DNA of 64,000 nt from Anaeromassilibacillus sp. An200. GTDB lineage: Bacteria; Bacillota; Clostridia; Oscillospirales; Acutalibacteraceae. Both the position numbers and the translations under genes were made by a program. The DNA lies in the NCBI RefSeq assembly GCF_002160025.1, contig NZ_NFJU01000001.1:62001-126000 (forward strand), in the 5' to 3' direction. Below the pieces are notes generated by a model. That model saw nothing but the letters and a program-made list of their open reading frames with translations. It ran no database searches and had not been told where the DNA came from. Shown here piece after piece: positions 28,604 through 35,890 of this stretch. Each line of letters opens with the position of its first letter. Position 1 is the stretch's first letter.

Positions 28604-28830
28604 AATTATTCCGCACAGACGGATACAGAAAGGGGATCTGTTGGAATGACTGTTATCTATGAGGCGATCGGTTTGTAAAACAGAATCATGGGCGCTGGTA
28701 AGCTTTGGAGCGACTGCTCCAGCTTTGCTGTGCCGTTTTGAGTAACCTTTCGAGTATCTTTGCCCAGCGACCCGGCATAGAAAAGCCGCGGAAAGCAAAC
28801 TCTGTCAAGGGTTGCTTTCCGCGGCTTTTT
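28604..28830 (+). ncRNA. Candidate structured RNA or type I toxin-like transcript
   Basis: The region from the promoter to the terminator holds no normal gene. It can fold: AAGCT-TT-GGAGC / GCTCC-AGCTT (28700-28725) is nested inside CGCTGG (28693-28698) / CCAGCG (28764-28769). It also holds a 10-codon ORF (28646-28678, MTVIYEAIGL) after AAGGGGATCTGTTGGA. That peptide resembles the first residues of small holin-like toxins of Firmicutes but stops before any membrane segment, so it may be a decayed toxin, a leader peptide or chance. The function is unknown. Confidence 0.3.
28781..28830. terminator. Strong 18-bp terminator upstream of rsgA
   Basis: AAAAGCCGCGGAAAGCAA pairs perfectly with TTGCTTTCCGCGGCTTTT; the flanking A and T runs make it bidirectional. 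It ends about 30 bp before the ribosome site of the next ORF, leaving little room for a new promoter. Confidence 0.9.
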
Positions 28831-28869
28831 GCGCCCATTTTTCCGATCGCAGGAAAGGAGAGATGTCTT

Positions 28870-29034
28870 ATGAGAAAGAATAAACAGATACATACTCAAA
28901 TCAATCAAATGGAGGAAAACAGAATTGAATCTTTCACAATATGGTTTTTCGCCGGAACTTCTGCCGGAAAACGCGCAGGGCCTCCCGGCCAGAATTACAG
29001 CTGTTCATCGTGGACGCTTTGCTCTGATCTCTGA
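28870..29034 (+). CDS. Possible 54-residue leader ORF overlapping rsgA
   Basis: ATG at 28870 is preceded by GAAAGGAGAGATGTCTT, one of the best ribosome sites in the area. The frame runs 54 codons, ends at 29034, and overlaps the start of rsgA out of frame by about 110 bp. The encoded sequence (MRKNKQIHTQINQMEENR and on) matches nothing that I recognise. It may be a leader peptide that couples translation to the TTG start of rsgA, or a relic. I see no sign of selection on the protein itself. Confidence 0.3.
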   Translation: MRKNKQIHTQINQMEENRIESFTIWFFAGTSAGKRAGPPGQNYSCSSWTLCSDL

Positions 29035-29980
29035 GGCGGGGGAAGGCTATGGAAAGCTCAAATCAGCGGAATACGATTCCGGACGGGAGGAATATCCAAC
29101 GGTCGGAGACTTTGTGCTGATCCATCCCGTTCCCGGCGGGGACAGCCAAATTATTCGCACTCTGCCGCGCAAAAGCTTCTTCTCGCGCCGGGATCCCGAC
29201 CGCGGACGCGGGGAGCAAATCATTGCGGCAAACTTTGACTTGGTCATTCTGCTGCAATCGCTGAATCAGGATTTCAATATCCGGCGTTTGGAACGATATC
29301 TGACGCTGGCCTGGCAGTCCGGTGCTTCCCCTGTTGTAGTGTTGACAAAATCGGATCTCACTTCAGATCCGAACACCTATCTGCTCCAGGCGCAAACAAT
29401 CGCACTGGGTTGCCCCATTCTCACGGTCAGCGCAAAAACAGGAGAAGGACTGGATGATCTGAAAAAAACTCTTTGTCCGGGGATGACATCGGTATTTCTC
29501 GGATCCTCCGGTGTGGGAAAATCCAGCCTTGTCAACGCGCTCGCGGGCGAACCTTTGATGGACGTGGGAGAAATCCGCGAAGATGACGGCAAAGGCCGCC
29601 ACACCACGACACACCGCCAGCTGCTTCTGCTGCCTAATGGTACCATTCTCATCGACACTCCCGGTATGCGAGAGCTGGGAATGTGGGACGTTTCTTCCGG
29701 CCTGGGGGAATCGTTTGCCGATATCGAAGCACTTCAAACACGCTGCCGCTTTCGGGACTGTACCCACAATACGGAACCCGGCTGCTCTATCCGGGAAGCC
29801 ATTGAAAACGGTGAACTGAGCCAGGAGCGTTGGGAAAGCTATCAGTCTCTTCGGCGCGAAGCAAAATATTCCGATGACAAAGAAGCGTATCTTCGGGAAA
29901 AACAGCAATGGTATAAAAATATCGCAAAGTGGAACCGGCGGCAAAAAAGCTCCGGAAAACGCAGATGGGAGGAATCATGA
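28925..29980 (+). CDS. rsgA: Ribosome small-subunit-dependent GTPase A
   Basis: Circularly permuted GTPase that checks late 30S maturation. It has 351 residues: an OB-fold at about 20-90, then the GTPase with permuted motifs G4 TKSD (141-144), G1 GSSGVGKSS (193-201) and G3 DTPG (244-247). A C-terminal zinc site follows with Cys274, Cys279, His281 and Cys287. The start is TTG at 28925 directly after GGAGGAAAACAGAA; no in-frame ATG exists between the upstream stop and this codon. Its stop overlaps the next start (ATGA), so it is coupled to the acetyltransferase gene. Confidence 0.95.
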   Translation: MNLSQYGFSPELLPENAQGLPARITAVHRGRFALISEAGEGYGKLKSAEYDSGREEYPTVGDFVLIHPVPGGDSQIIRTLPRKSFFSRRDPDRGRGEQIIAANFDLVILLQSLNQDFNIRRLERYLTLAWQSGASPVVVLTKSDLTSDPNTYLLQAQTIALGCPILTVSAKTGEGLDDLKKTLCPGMTSVFLGSSGVGKSSLVNALAGEPLMDVGEIREDDGKGRHTTTHRQLLLLPNGTILIDTPGMRELGMWDVSSGLGESFADIEALQTRCRFRDCTHNTEPGCSIREAIENGELSQERWESYQSLRREAKYSDDKEAYLREKQQWYKNIAKWNRRQKSSGKRRWEES

Positions 29981-31275
29981 TGCAATGGATCATTCGGCAA
30001 GAAACCTCGGCAGACTTTCGCACGGTGGAAGAGTTGACACGGGAAGCATTTTGGGGATGTATGGACAATCCCACATGCGACGGAGAACCGCTCATTGTGC
30101 ATCGGCTTCGGCAATCACCGGATTTTGTGCCGGAGCTTGATCTTGTGGCCGAAATAGATGGAAAAATCGTAGCTCATATCCTGTATTCCAAGGGAAAAAT
30201 TCTTTCTTCGGATGGACGGGAAACGGAAGTCCTTGGTTTCGGCCCTCTCAGCGTCCTTCCCTCCTGGCAAAAGCATGGAATCGGAGGTGATCTTCTGCGC
30301 TATTCCCTCCAAAAAGCAGCGGATCTGGGATTCCGCGCGGTGTTGATTTACGGTCATCCTGACTATTATCCACGATTCGGGTTCCAACCGGCCCATAACT
30401 TTGGTATCACAACCCCGGATGGTTCTTCCTTTGACGCCCTAATGGCTTTCGAATTGTTTCCCGGAGCATTGGACGGGATTTCCGGCAGTTTTCACGAATC
30501 CTCTGCTTATGAAATCACCCCTGAAGAAGCATCGGAATTCGATCGTTCTTTTCCTCCAAAACAACCTGCTTCCCTGCTCCCCATCACAGCACTGACCGAT
30601 CGCCTTCCAGAAGATGTCGGAGAAGCGATTCTCAAAAAGAATCTCCCCTGTGTCAACAGCCTATGCCGCTTCAGTGTGCGTGAAATGCTGGAATGGGAGG
30701 GGATGGACGAAGAAAAGCTTGCCGCAATCAATCATGTTTTAGAGAAACTTGGACGTCCTAAAAAACTTCCTGCTCCCCCTCTCTCCTTTCAAAAGAAAAC
30801 CGTTACAGTCCGCAAAGCTCACCGGGAAGATCTTCCGACATTATCTCTTCTGGCCACAATGCTGTGGGAACATCATACGGCCGAAGAGCTTATCATGGAA
30901 TTTTCCAATCTGATTACCAGAAAAGACGCACAGTTTTTTCTGCTCTATGAAGGAGAGGAAGCCGCAGGCTTTGCGCAATGCCAGCTTCGCCACGATTATG
31001 TAGAAGGAACCACATCGACCCCTGTTGGCTATCTGGAAGGAATTTTTGTGAAAGAAAACTTTCGTCATCATGGGCACGCTGCAAAACTGCTGGCTGCTTG
31101 TGAAATGTGGGCAGCAGAACGGGGATGTTTGGAGTTTGCGTCAGACTGTGAATGGGAGAATACCGAAAGCAACAGCTTCCACTTGGCCACAGGCTTTGCG
31201 GAAGTAAACCGAATCATTTGTTTCGTTAAGCGTCTACCAACCAGCCAAACAAAAAATATCAATAAAACACTCTAA
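29977..31275 (+). CDS. Three-domain acetyltransferase: GNAT, helix-hairpin-helix, AAC(6')-like GNAT
   Basis: A 432-residue fusion. Residues 1-165 are a GNAT acetyltransferase (VLGFGPLSVLPSWQKHGIGG and on, the acetyl-CoA loop; then YGHPDYYPRFGF). Residues about 215-262 (LPCVNSLCRFSVREMLEWEG) look like a helix-hairpin-helix module of the RNA polymerase alpha-CTD type. Residues 275-425 closely follow aminoglycoside 6'-N-acetyltransferases: GYLEGIFVKENFRHHGHA, then EFASDCEWEN and GFAEVNRIICF. The start at 29977 follows GGGAGGAATC and overlaps the rsgA stop. Substrates are unknown; the AAC(6')-like part alone does not prove drug resistance. A strong terminator follows. Confidence 0.8.
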   Translation: MMQWIIRQETSADFRTVEELTREAFWGCMDNPTCDGEPLIVHRLRQSPDFVPELDLVAEIDGKIVAHILYSKGKILSSDGRETEVLGFGPLSVLPSWQKHGIGGDLLRYSLQKAADLGFRAVLIYGHPDYYPRFGFQPAHNFGITTPDGSSFDALMAFELFPGALDGISGSFHESSAYEITPEEASEFDRSFPPKQPASLLPITALTDRLPEDVGEAILKKNLPCVNSLCRFSVREMLEWEGMDEEKLAAINHVLEKLGRPKKLPAPPLSFQKKTVTVRKAHREDLPTLSLLATMLWEHHTAEELIMEFSNLITRKDAQFFLLYEGEEAAGFAQCQLRHDYVEGTTSTPVGYLEGIFVKENFRHHGHAAKLLAACEMWAAERGCLEFASDCEWENTESNSFHLATGFAEVNRIICFVKRLPTSQTKNINKTL

Positions 31276-31278
31276 CAA

Positions 31279-31315
31279 AAAACGTTGGACGGATGAGAAA
31301 TCCGTCCAACGTTTT
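31279..31315. terminator. Bidirectional terminator between the acetyltransferase gene and pduL
   Basis: AAAACGTTGGACGGAT / ATCCGTCCAACGTTTT, a perfect 16-bp stem with a five-base loop between convergent genes. Confidence 0.9.
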
Positions 31316-31330
31316 GATAAAATCTGAGGT

Positions 31331-31900
31331 TCAGAGTTTTACAACCTCACCATCCACCGTACCAGGCAGACCGGCAGCATTGGCCTCGTCGGTATCGATG
31401 TGAACAGCAAGACCAGCCGTGCGGCTGACACGGGCCACAACATCACCGAACACAAGAGCACGCTCCCCATACTCAAGCTTGATTCCGATGGTTTCTCCAT
31501 CTGTTACACCATACTCCACAGCCTGCTCAGGCGTAAAATGCGCATGACGCTTCGCAACGATTACGCCTTTGTCAACTGTGATTTCACCCTTGGGGCCAAC
31601 CAGTTTACAACCCGGCGTTCCTTCCAGGCACCCGGACATCCGAATCGGTGCATCAATGCCCAACGTACGCGCATCTGTTTTGGCAAGTTCAATCTGTGTT
31701 TCAGGACGAACCGGCCCAAGAATGGACAGCTTCAAAGAGGATTTCGGGCCCACCACTTCTACCTTTTCCGCACAGGCAAACTGCCCAGGCTGAGAGAGGT
31801 CCTTTTTGGGAGTGAGCTGATAATCTTTTCCAAACAGGGTATCCAGATGCTCCTGTGTCAAATGAATATGACGTGCTGAGGTTTCCACCATGATTTTCAA
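31331..31900 (-). CDS. pduL: PduL-type phosphate acyltransferase
   Basis: Exchanges phosphate and CoA on short acyl groups (acetyl- or propionyl-CoA to acyl phosphate). It has 189 residues. Both metal-binding HxH motifs of the family are present: His11 and His13 (SARHIHLT), then His119 and His121 (KRHAHFTP). The start TTG at 31900 gives MKIMVETSARHIHL, matching the family; AGGAG lies 11 nt upstream, and the ATG at 31924 has no ribosome site. No microcompartment shell gene or encapsulation peptide is visible, so it probably acts in the cytosol in place of a classical Pta. The physiological substrate is an inference. Confidence 0.92.
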   Translation of the reverse strand: MKIMVETSARHIHLTQEHLDTLFGKDYQLTPKKDLSQPGQFACAEKVEVVGPKSSLKLSILGPVRPETQIELAKTDARTLGIDAPIRMSGCLEGTPGCKLVGPKGEITVDKGVIVAKRHAHFTPEQAVEYGVTDGETIGIKLEYGERALVFGDVVARVSRTAGLAVHIDTDEANAAGLPGTVDGEVVKL

Positions 31901-31988
31901 AATACCCACATCTCCTATCTGCAAAGTTACGGAAACAACTTGTCTTTTTTCTTATTTTACTCCGGAACAGAAAAAATTTCAACCCTTC

Positions 31989-32017
31989 TCGACTCAAACG
32001 CCAAAATCAGCTATAAT
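31989..32017 (+). promoter_or_regulatory. Promoter of the uracil-DNA glycosylase gene
   Basis: TCGACT (31989-31994), 17-bp spacer, TATAAT (32012-32017), about 65 nt upstream of the start codon. Confidence 0.6.
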
Positions 32018-32082
32018 GAAAAGGAGACGGCGGATATACCTCATACAGAAAACCGCCCTTGTCAGGAAGGAGATTGTACCAA

Positions 32083-32682
32083 ATGTATCAAACATGGGAA
32101 GAACTGGAGCGAGACTGTCTGCTCTGTGAAAAATGTCCGCTTCGGGAAGGCCGGACACAGGTGGTATTCGGTGTCGGAAACCGTAATGCCAAGGTATTGT
32201 TCATTGGAGAAGGACCAGGAGAACAGGAAGATTTGCAAGGAAAACCTTTTGTGGGCAGAAGCGGCCAATATCTTGATAAGATGCTGGCTTCTGTGGGCCT
32301 GACTCGTGAGAAGGATTTGTATATCGGGAATATCGTCAAGTGCCGTCCGCCTCACAACCGTGATCCGCTGCCAGAAGAGCAGGATGCCTGTATTGACTGG
32401 CTCAGGGCACAAACCGCTCTGATCAAACCGAAAATCATTGTTTGTCTGGGTCGAATTGCCGCTATGAAAATTATTCGTTCCGATTTTAAAATCACCAAGG
32501 AGCACGGAATATTTTATGAGAAAAACGGTGTGCTCATGATGGCAACCCTCCACCCCGCCGCACTCCTACGAAATCCTGCCGCCAAACCCGGAGCTCTGGA
32601 GGATTTTGTTCGATTGAGAGAAAAAATGGAAGAACTTGGATTAGTAGCACCTGAAACTTTTCCCGACGAGCCCTGTCCGTGA
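32083..32682 (+). CDS. Uracil-DNA glycosylase, family 4 (iron-sulfur)
   Basis: Removes uracil from DNA to start base-excision repair. It has 199 residues. The catalytic region GEGPGEQEDLQGKPFVGRSG (43-62) is the family 4 hallmark, and the later HPAALLRNP holds the conserved histidine. The [4Fe-4S] ligands are Cys15 and Cys18 (CEKCPL) with Cys87 and Cys103. Some similar sequences are annotated as phage SPO1 DNA polymerase-related proteins. The start MYQTWEELERDC at 32083 follows GGAAGGAGATTGTACCAA. It is a single-gene unit with its own promoter. Confidence 0.93.
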   Translation: MYQTWEELERDCLLCEKCPLREGRTQVVFGVGNRNAKVLFIGEGPGEQEDLQGKPFVGRSGQYLDKMLASVGLTREKDLYIGNIVKCRPPHNRDPLPEEQDACIDWLRAQTALIKPKIIVCLGRIAAMKIIRSDFKITKEHGIFYEKNGVLMMATLHPAALLRNPAAKPGALEDFVRLREKMEELGLVAPETFPDEPCP

Positions 32683-32724
32683 CATAGAACAAAAACGCCC
32701 GCTGGATTTATTCAATTTGCTTCC

Positions 32725-32752
32725 TTGATTTCTCCTGTTTTTTTGGTATAGT
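32725..32752 (+). promoter_or_regulatory. Promoter of the metG T-box leader
   Basis: TTGATT (32725-32730), 16-bp spacer, TATAGT (32747-32752), placing the transcript start just before the T-box stem I. Confidence 0.6.
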
Positions 32753-32774
32753 ATGGGATAATAGCTATGATAAG

Positions 32775-33062
32775 AAAGAGTAAGTTTGGAACGCTTTTCA
32801 GAGAATCCTGCCGTCTTTGACGTGCTGTGAGCGGGTGAAGCAGACTTGGCTGAACATGGTCTTTGAGCTGCGCTCCGAGCCTTTATAGGTTAGGCTGCGC
32901 CGGGTACGCCCGTTACCGCGATAGAGTTTCGATAGATCATTTCCTATCCGAACTTGATAAGGCTTGCTGTCGTGAGAAGCAAGTGAAGCAGGGTGGTAAC
33001 ACGTGAGTTCTGCGCTCTCGTCCCTCACACTATTATTTTGTGGGGGTGAGAGCGCTTTTTCT
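32775..33062 (+). promoter_or_regulatory. T-box riboswitch with a methionine (AUG) specifier
   Basis: A full T-box leader. Stem I carries the loop E pair AGTA (32779-32782) and GAAC followed by codon ATG (32856-32858), so the specifier is methionine. The T-box sequence AGGGTGGTAACACG (about 32990-33003) would pair with the uncharged tRNA-Met CCA end. The terminator is GCGCTCTC (33012-33019) / GAGAGCGC (33048-33055) followed by TTTTTC. Uncharged tRNA-Met should favour readthrough. All parts look intact although the gene it controls is truncated. Confidence 0.9.
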
Positions 33063-33111
33063 TTTGCAGAAACAACATCCGTGTGACAACCAAATGAAAT
33101 GAGGGATAACA

Positions 33112-33417
33112 ATGAAAAATATTGTGATTGGCGGTGCATGGCCTTACGCAAATGGTTCTCTTCATATCGGGCATATTGCTTCTCTTCTTCCCGGCGATGT
33201 ACTGGCACGTTATTACCGAGCAAAAGGAGATCATGTGTTCTATGTCTCCGGCAGTGACTGCCACGGAACACCCATTTCCATCCGGGCCAAGCAGGAAGGG
33301 GTCAGCCCGGCAGAAATCAGTGAGCACTATCAAAAAGAGTTTGTCCCTTCCACCAAGTCTTGTAGAGCGGCACAAACCCCTTCTGATCTTTCTGTCCTGT
33401 TCTCCCGCATTGTTTGA
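33112..33417 (+). pseudogene. metG: Methionyl-tRNA synthetase, 5' fragment only
   Basis: The frame opens with an intact MetRS N-terminus: [20 protein letters not shown] with the HIGH signature at 18-21, then [12 protein letters not shown]. Family similarity ends at about residue 77 (HYQKEF, near base 33342). Another 24 unrelated residues follow before a stop. Normal MetRS has over 500 residues, including the KMSKS loop and anticodon domain, none of which is present. The GAGGGATAACA ribosome site and the T-box upstream are intact, so the gene was probably cut by a recent deletion or insertion. A complete metG must exist elsewhere if this is not an assembly error. Confidence 0.9.
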
Positions 33418-33458
33418 AAAAGTTCAAAATCCGAAAAAATTTCTGCGAATAAAAAAAG

Positions 33459-33489
33459 AGCACGGCGATCCCTTTAAGATCTCCGTGCT
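33459..33489 (-). terminator. Terminator of the nucleotide-sugar operon
   Basis: AGCACGG / CCGTGCT stem extended by GATC pairs, followed on the minus strand by a seven-base T run. It closes the operon running from 40183 to 33508. Confidence 0.8.
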
Positions 33490-33507
33490 TTCCTGTCTTA
33501 TCGAGTC

Positions 33508-34758
33508 TTATTTTTTCGCCTGAAAAGGGGATTCAAAAACATCAATAAATTTCTGAGCAAGCACATCGTACTCGTAATTCTCCAAAATAAACCGATGTCC
33601 CTTTTCCCCCATCTCCTGGAGCTTTTCCTGCGGCAGGGCGGCAAGCTGCTCCGCCGCTTTCGCAATCGCAGCGCTGTCCTCCGGTGGGATAGATACGCCG
33701 CAGCCCGCTTCTGCCACCATATCATTTCCGGCATCGATCGCAAAGATGACAGGCTTTCCCGCCATCATATAATCCATCAGCTTGTTTGGACTGACGCCGA
33801 AACGAAACAGCGGCTGGCGCTGAAGACCGACATAGAGCGCATCAAACTGGCTCAGCAGCTCCGGCACCTCATCGCGCTTGACGGCGGGAAGGAACTCCAC
33901 ATTTTCTTCCACATGCAGCTCCTGCACCTTTTTCATGAGACGATCCCGCTCAGGCCCCTGGCCCACCGCGATAAGCTTGATCTTCTTTCCGCGCAGCAGC
34001 TCGCCCGCTTCCACAAAGCTATCCAGCGCATTGGCAATGCCATGCGCTCCGGTATAGCCGATTAAAAACCAACCGTCCGCGCGGTATGCCCCCAGCTTTT
34101 CGCTGTAAACAGCGGGCTCATGGAATGGTACATCCCAGTCTGCCTTGACAATTCCATTCGGGATGCATACAAACTTTTCCGGGGCCATGCCATGCTCGAT
34201 AAAATGTTCCTTTGAACATGGGAGCAGGGAAACAATGTAATCGCTGTATTGGCAGCAATCATTTTCCGCCTTCTGCATCACCCGGATATACGGATGCGAC
34301 GGACTCATTCCTCCCAGCTCAATCGGACTGAGAGGCCAGAGATCATGCACTTCATAAATCAGCATGGAACCATGCTTTTTTGCCAGCTTATGAGCCGGAT
34401 AAATATCAAGCGGATAGGTGGAGGAGGCAATCACAACATCCGGTCTGCCTGTTGCGGTAATCTGCGAGGAATGCGTGTACAGGCCATTGAGGAAAGAAAG
34501 CATGTTGCGGATGCGCCCCATGCCGTTTCCTTCATAGGAATTGCCATAGATCCAAAAATAACGGATTCCGTCGACATCCTCCTCCAGAAACTTTTTTCCG
34601 TCCAAAGAAGGGTTCTTTGTGCGCAGATGGGAAAAAGAGCTGGCTGCAATCGTCACCTGATGCCCCATTTCCACCCAGCGCTTGGCCATGAAATACGGAC
34701 GGAATTCCATACCGTGCTTTGCGCCTCCGGCGTAGTGGTTAATCAAAAGAATATTCAT
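33508..34758 (-). CDS. Glycosyltransferase family 4 (WbuB-like)
   Basis: A 416-residue GT-B fold glycosyltransferase. The N-terminal half opens ILLINHYAGGAKHGMEFRPY, typical of the WbuB-like group. The C-terminal half holds the nucleotide-sugar site (LIGYTGAHGIANAL; later FGVSPNKLMDYMMAGKPVIF). It is the last gene of the six-gene sugar operon, 34 nt after the epimerase, so it probably transfers the di-N-acetylated uronic acid made by its neighbours; that donor is inferred from context only. A GGGGAGTGTTACA site precedes the ATG at 34758. No polymerase or flippase gene is adjacent. Confidence 0.88.
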   Translation of the reverse strand: MNILLINHYAGGAKHGMEFRPYFMAKRWVEMGHQVTIAASSFSHLRTKNPSLDGKKFLEEDVDGIRYFWIYGNSYEGNGMGRIRNMLSFLNGLYTHSSQITATGRPDVVIASSTYPLDIYPAHKLAKKHGSMLIYEVHDLWPLSPIELGGMSPSHPYIRVMQKAENDCCQYSDYIVSLLPCSKEHFIEHGMAPEKFVCIPNGIVKADWDVPFHEPAVYSEKLGAYRADGWFLIGYTGAHGIANALDSFVEAGELLRGKKIKLIAVGQGPERDRLMKKVQELHVEENVEFLPAVKRDEVPELLSQFDALYVGLQRQPLFRFGVSPNKLMDYMMAGKPVIFAIDAGNDMVAEAGCGVSIPPEDSAAIAKAAEQLAALPQEKLQEMGEKGHRFILENYEYDVLAQKFIDVFESPFQAKK

Positions 34759-34792
34759 TGTAACACTCCCCTGATTTCTTCATGAAGGAGAA

Positions 34793-35875
34793 TCATCCTG
34801 CTTGGGAACAAAGGATGCGGGCTATTTGTTCCGATGCGTGCCCATCTCCAAACGGTTTGCTGTCACGCGCTGCGGAATCTGGCACCGTATGAAGCGCCTT
34901 GTCCAAAATATCCTCCGTTGTCAGCGAGGACAAAATGTTCCAATTCCCGTGAAGCGTTTCCACCCACTCTGTTTCTGTGCGCAGCGTCACACAGGGAACC
35001 TCCATAAAATAGGCTTCCTTCTGCAATCCGCCGGAATCTGTGAGAACCTGGCAGGCTGCGCTGGTCAAAAGCAGCATTTCCAGATATCCCACCGGATCGA
35101 TCAGCTGGATATTCCTGAACCCTTCCTGTGCGATCGCTTTCTCAGCAAGCGCGCGTGTGCGGGGATGAATTGGAATGACAACACGCTGCGGAAGCTGCTC
35201 AAACGCACGGAAAATTCTTGTCACAGCCTCCAGGCCCCCATCTGTCGTCTCCGCACGGTGCAGCGTCGCCAGACGATACTGCTTGGGCGTAAGGCCAAGC
35301 TGATCGTAAATTTTCATCTTTTCCGGATTCTCTCTGGCAACAGACAGGAAATGCAGGACAGAATCCAGCATGACATCTCCCGTCATGGTTACCCCGCGCA
35401 CAAGCCCCTCTTTGCCGAGGTTTTCCACTGCCGTCTGTGTCGGGCAGAGCAGCCAGGTGGAGATGTGATCCGTCAGCACACGGTTCTGTTCCTCCGGCAT
35501 CCGCATATTGTACGAACGCAGGCCTGCTTCCACATGCGCCACAGGAATGTGCAGCTTGCTCGCTGCTAACGCTCCGGCAAGGGTGGAGTTTGTGTCGCCG
35601 TATACCATCAAGATATCCGGCTTTTCCTTTTCGATGACTTCTTCAATGCGGATCAGCATCTCGCCCGTTTGTTTTCCGTGGGAGCCGGAACCAACGCCAA
35701 GATTGTAAACAGGCTTCGGAATTCCAAGTTCTTCAAAGAAAACATCCGACATGTTTTTGTCATAGTGCTGTCCGGTGTGAACAATGACCTCATCACACAA
35801 CGGCTTCAGCGCGGCGCTGACGACAGACGCTTTGACAAACTGAGGACGTGCGCCCACAATAGTGAGAATTTTCAC
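34793..35875 (-). CDS. wbpI: UDP-sugar 2-epimerase, WbpI-like
   Basis: A 360-residue non-hydrolysing 2-epimerase of the WecB/WbpI superfamily (ILTIVGARPQFVKASVVS at the start; HVEAGLRSYNMRMPEE; VLTDSGGLQKEA). Where WecB enzymes read TTERPE near residue 290, this one has LRTETEWVETL, the form I associate with WbpI enzymes that act on UDP-GlcNAc(3NAc)A. Together with the neighbouring genes this favours conversion to UDP-ManNAc(3NAc)A over plain UDP-GlcNAc epimerisation. The start is GTG at 35875 after AGGGGAGAACGCGC. It begins 15 nt after the oxidoreductase gene. Confidence 0.85.
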   Translation of the reverse strand: MKILTIVGARPQFVKASVVSAALKPLCDEVIVHTGQHYDKNMSDVFFEELGIPKPVYNLGVGSGSHGKQTGEMLIRIEEVIEKEKPDILMVYGDTNSTLAGALAASKLHIPVAHVEAGLRSYNMRMPEEQNRVLTDHISTWLLCPTQTAVENLGKEGLVRGVTMTGDVMLDSVLHFLSVARENPEKMKIYDQLGLTPKQYRLATLHRAETTDGGLEAVTRIFRAFEQLPQRVVIPIHPRTRALAEKAIAQEGFRNIQLIDPVGYLEMLLLTSAACQVLTDSGGLQKEAYFMEVPCVTLRTETEWVETLHGNWNILSSLTTEDILDKALHTVPDSAARDSKPFGDGHASEQIARILCSQAG

Positions 35876-35890
35876 GCGCGTTCTCCCCTC

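Noticed and set aside
28553-28908. Minus-strand ORFs of about 80 codons between metH and rsgA
   Set aside because: They read through the terminator and RNA hairpins, which explains their open frames. No ribosome site supports them.
30799-31253. Acquired aminoglycoside resistance gene
   Set aside because: The AAC(6')-like domain is part of a larger chromosomal fusion coupled to rsgA, with no mobile element nearby, so resistance cannot be assumed.
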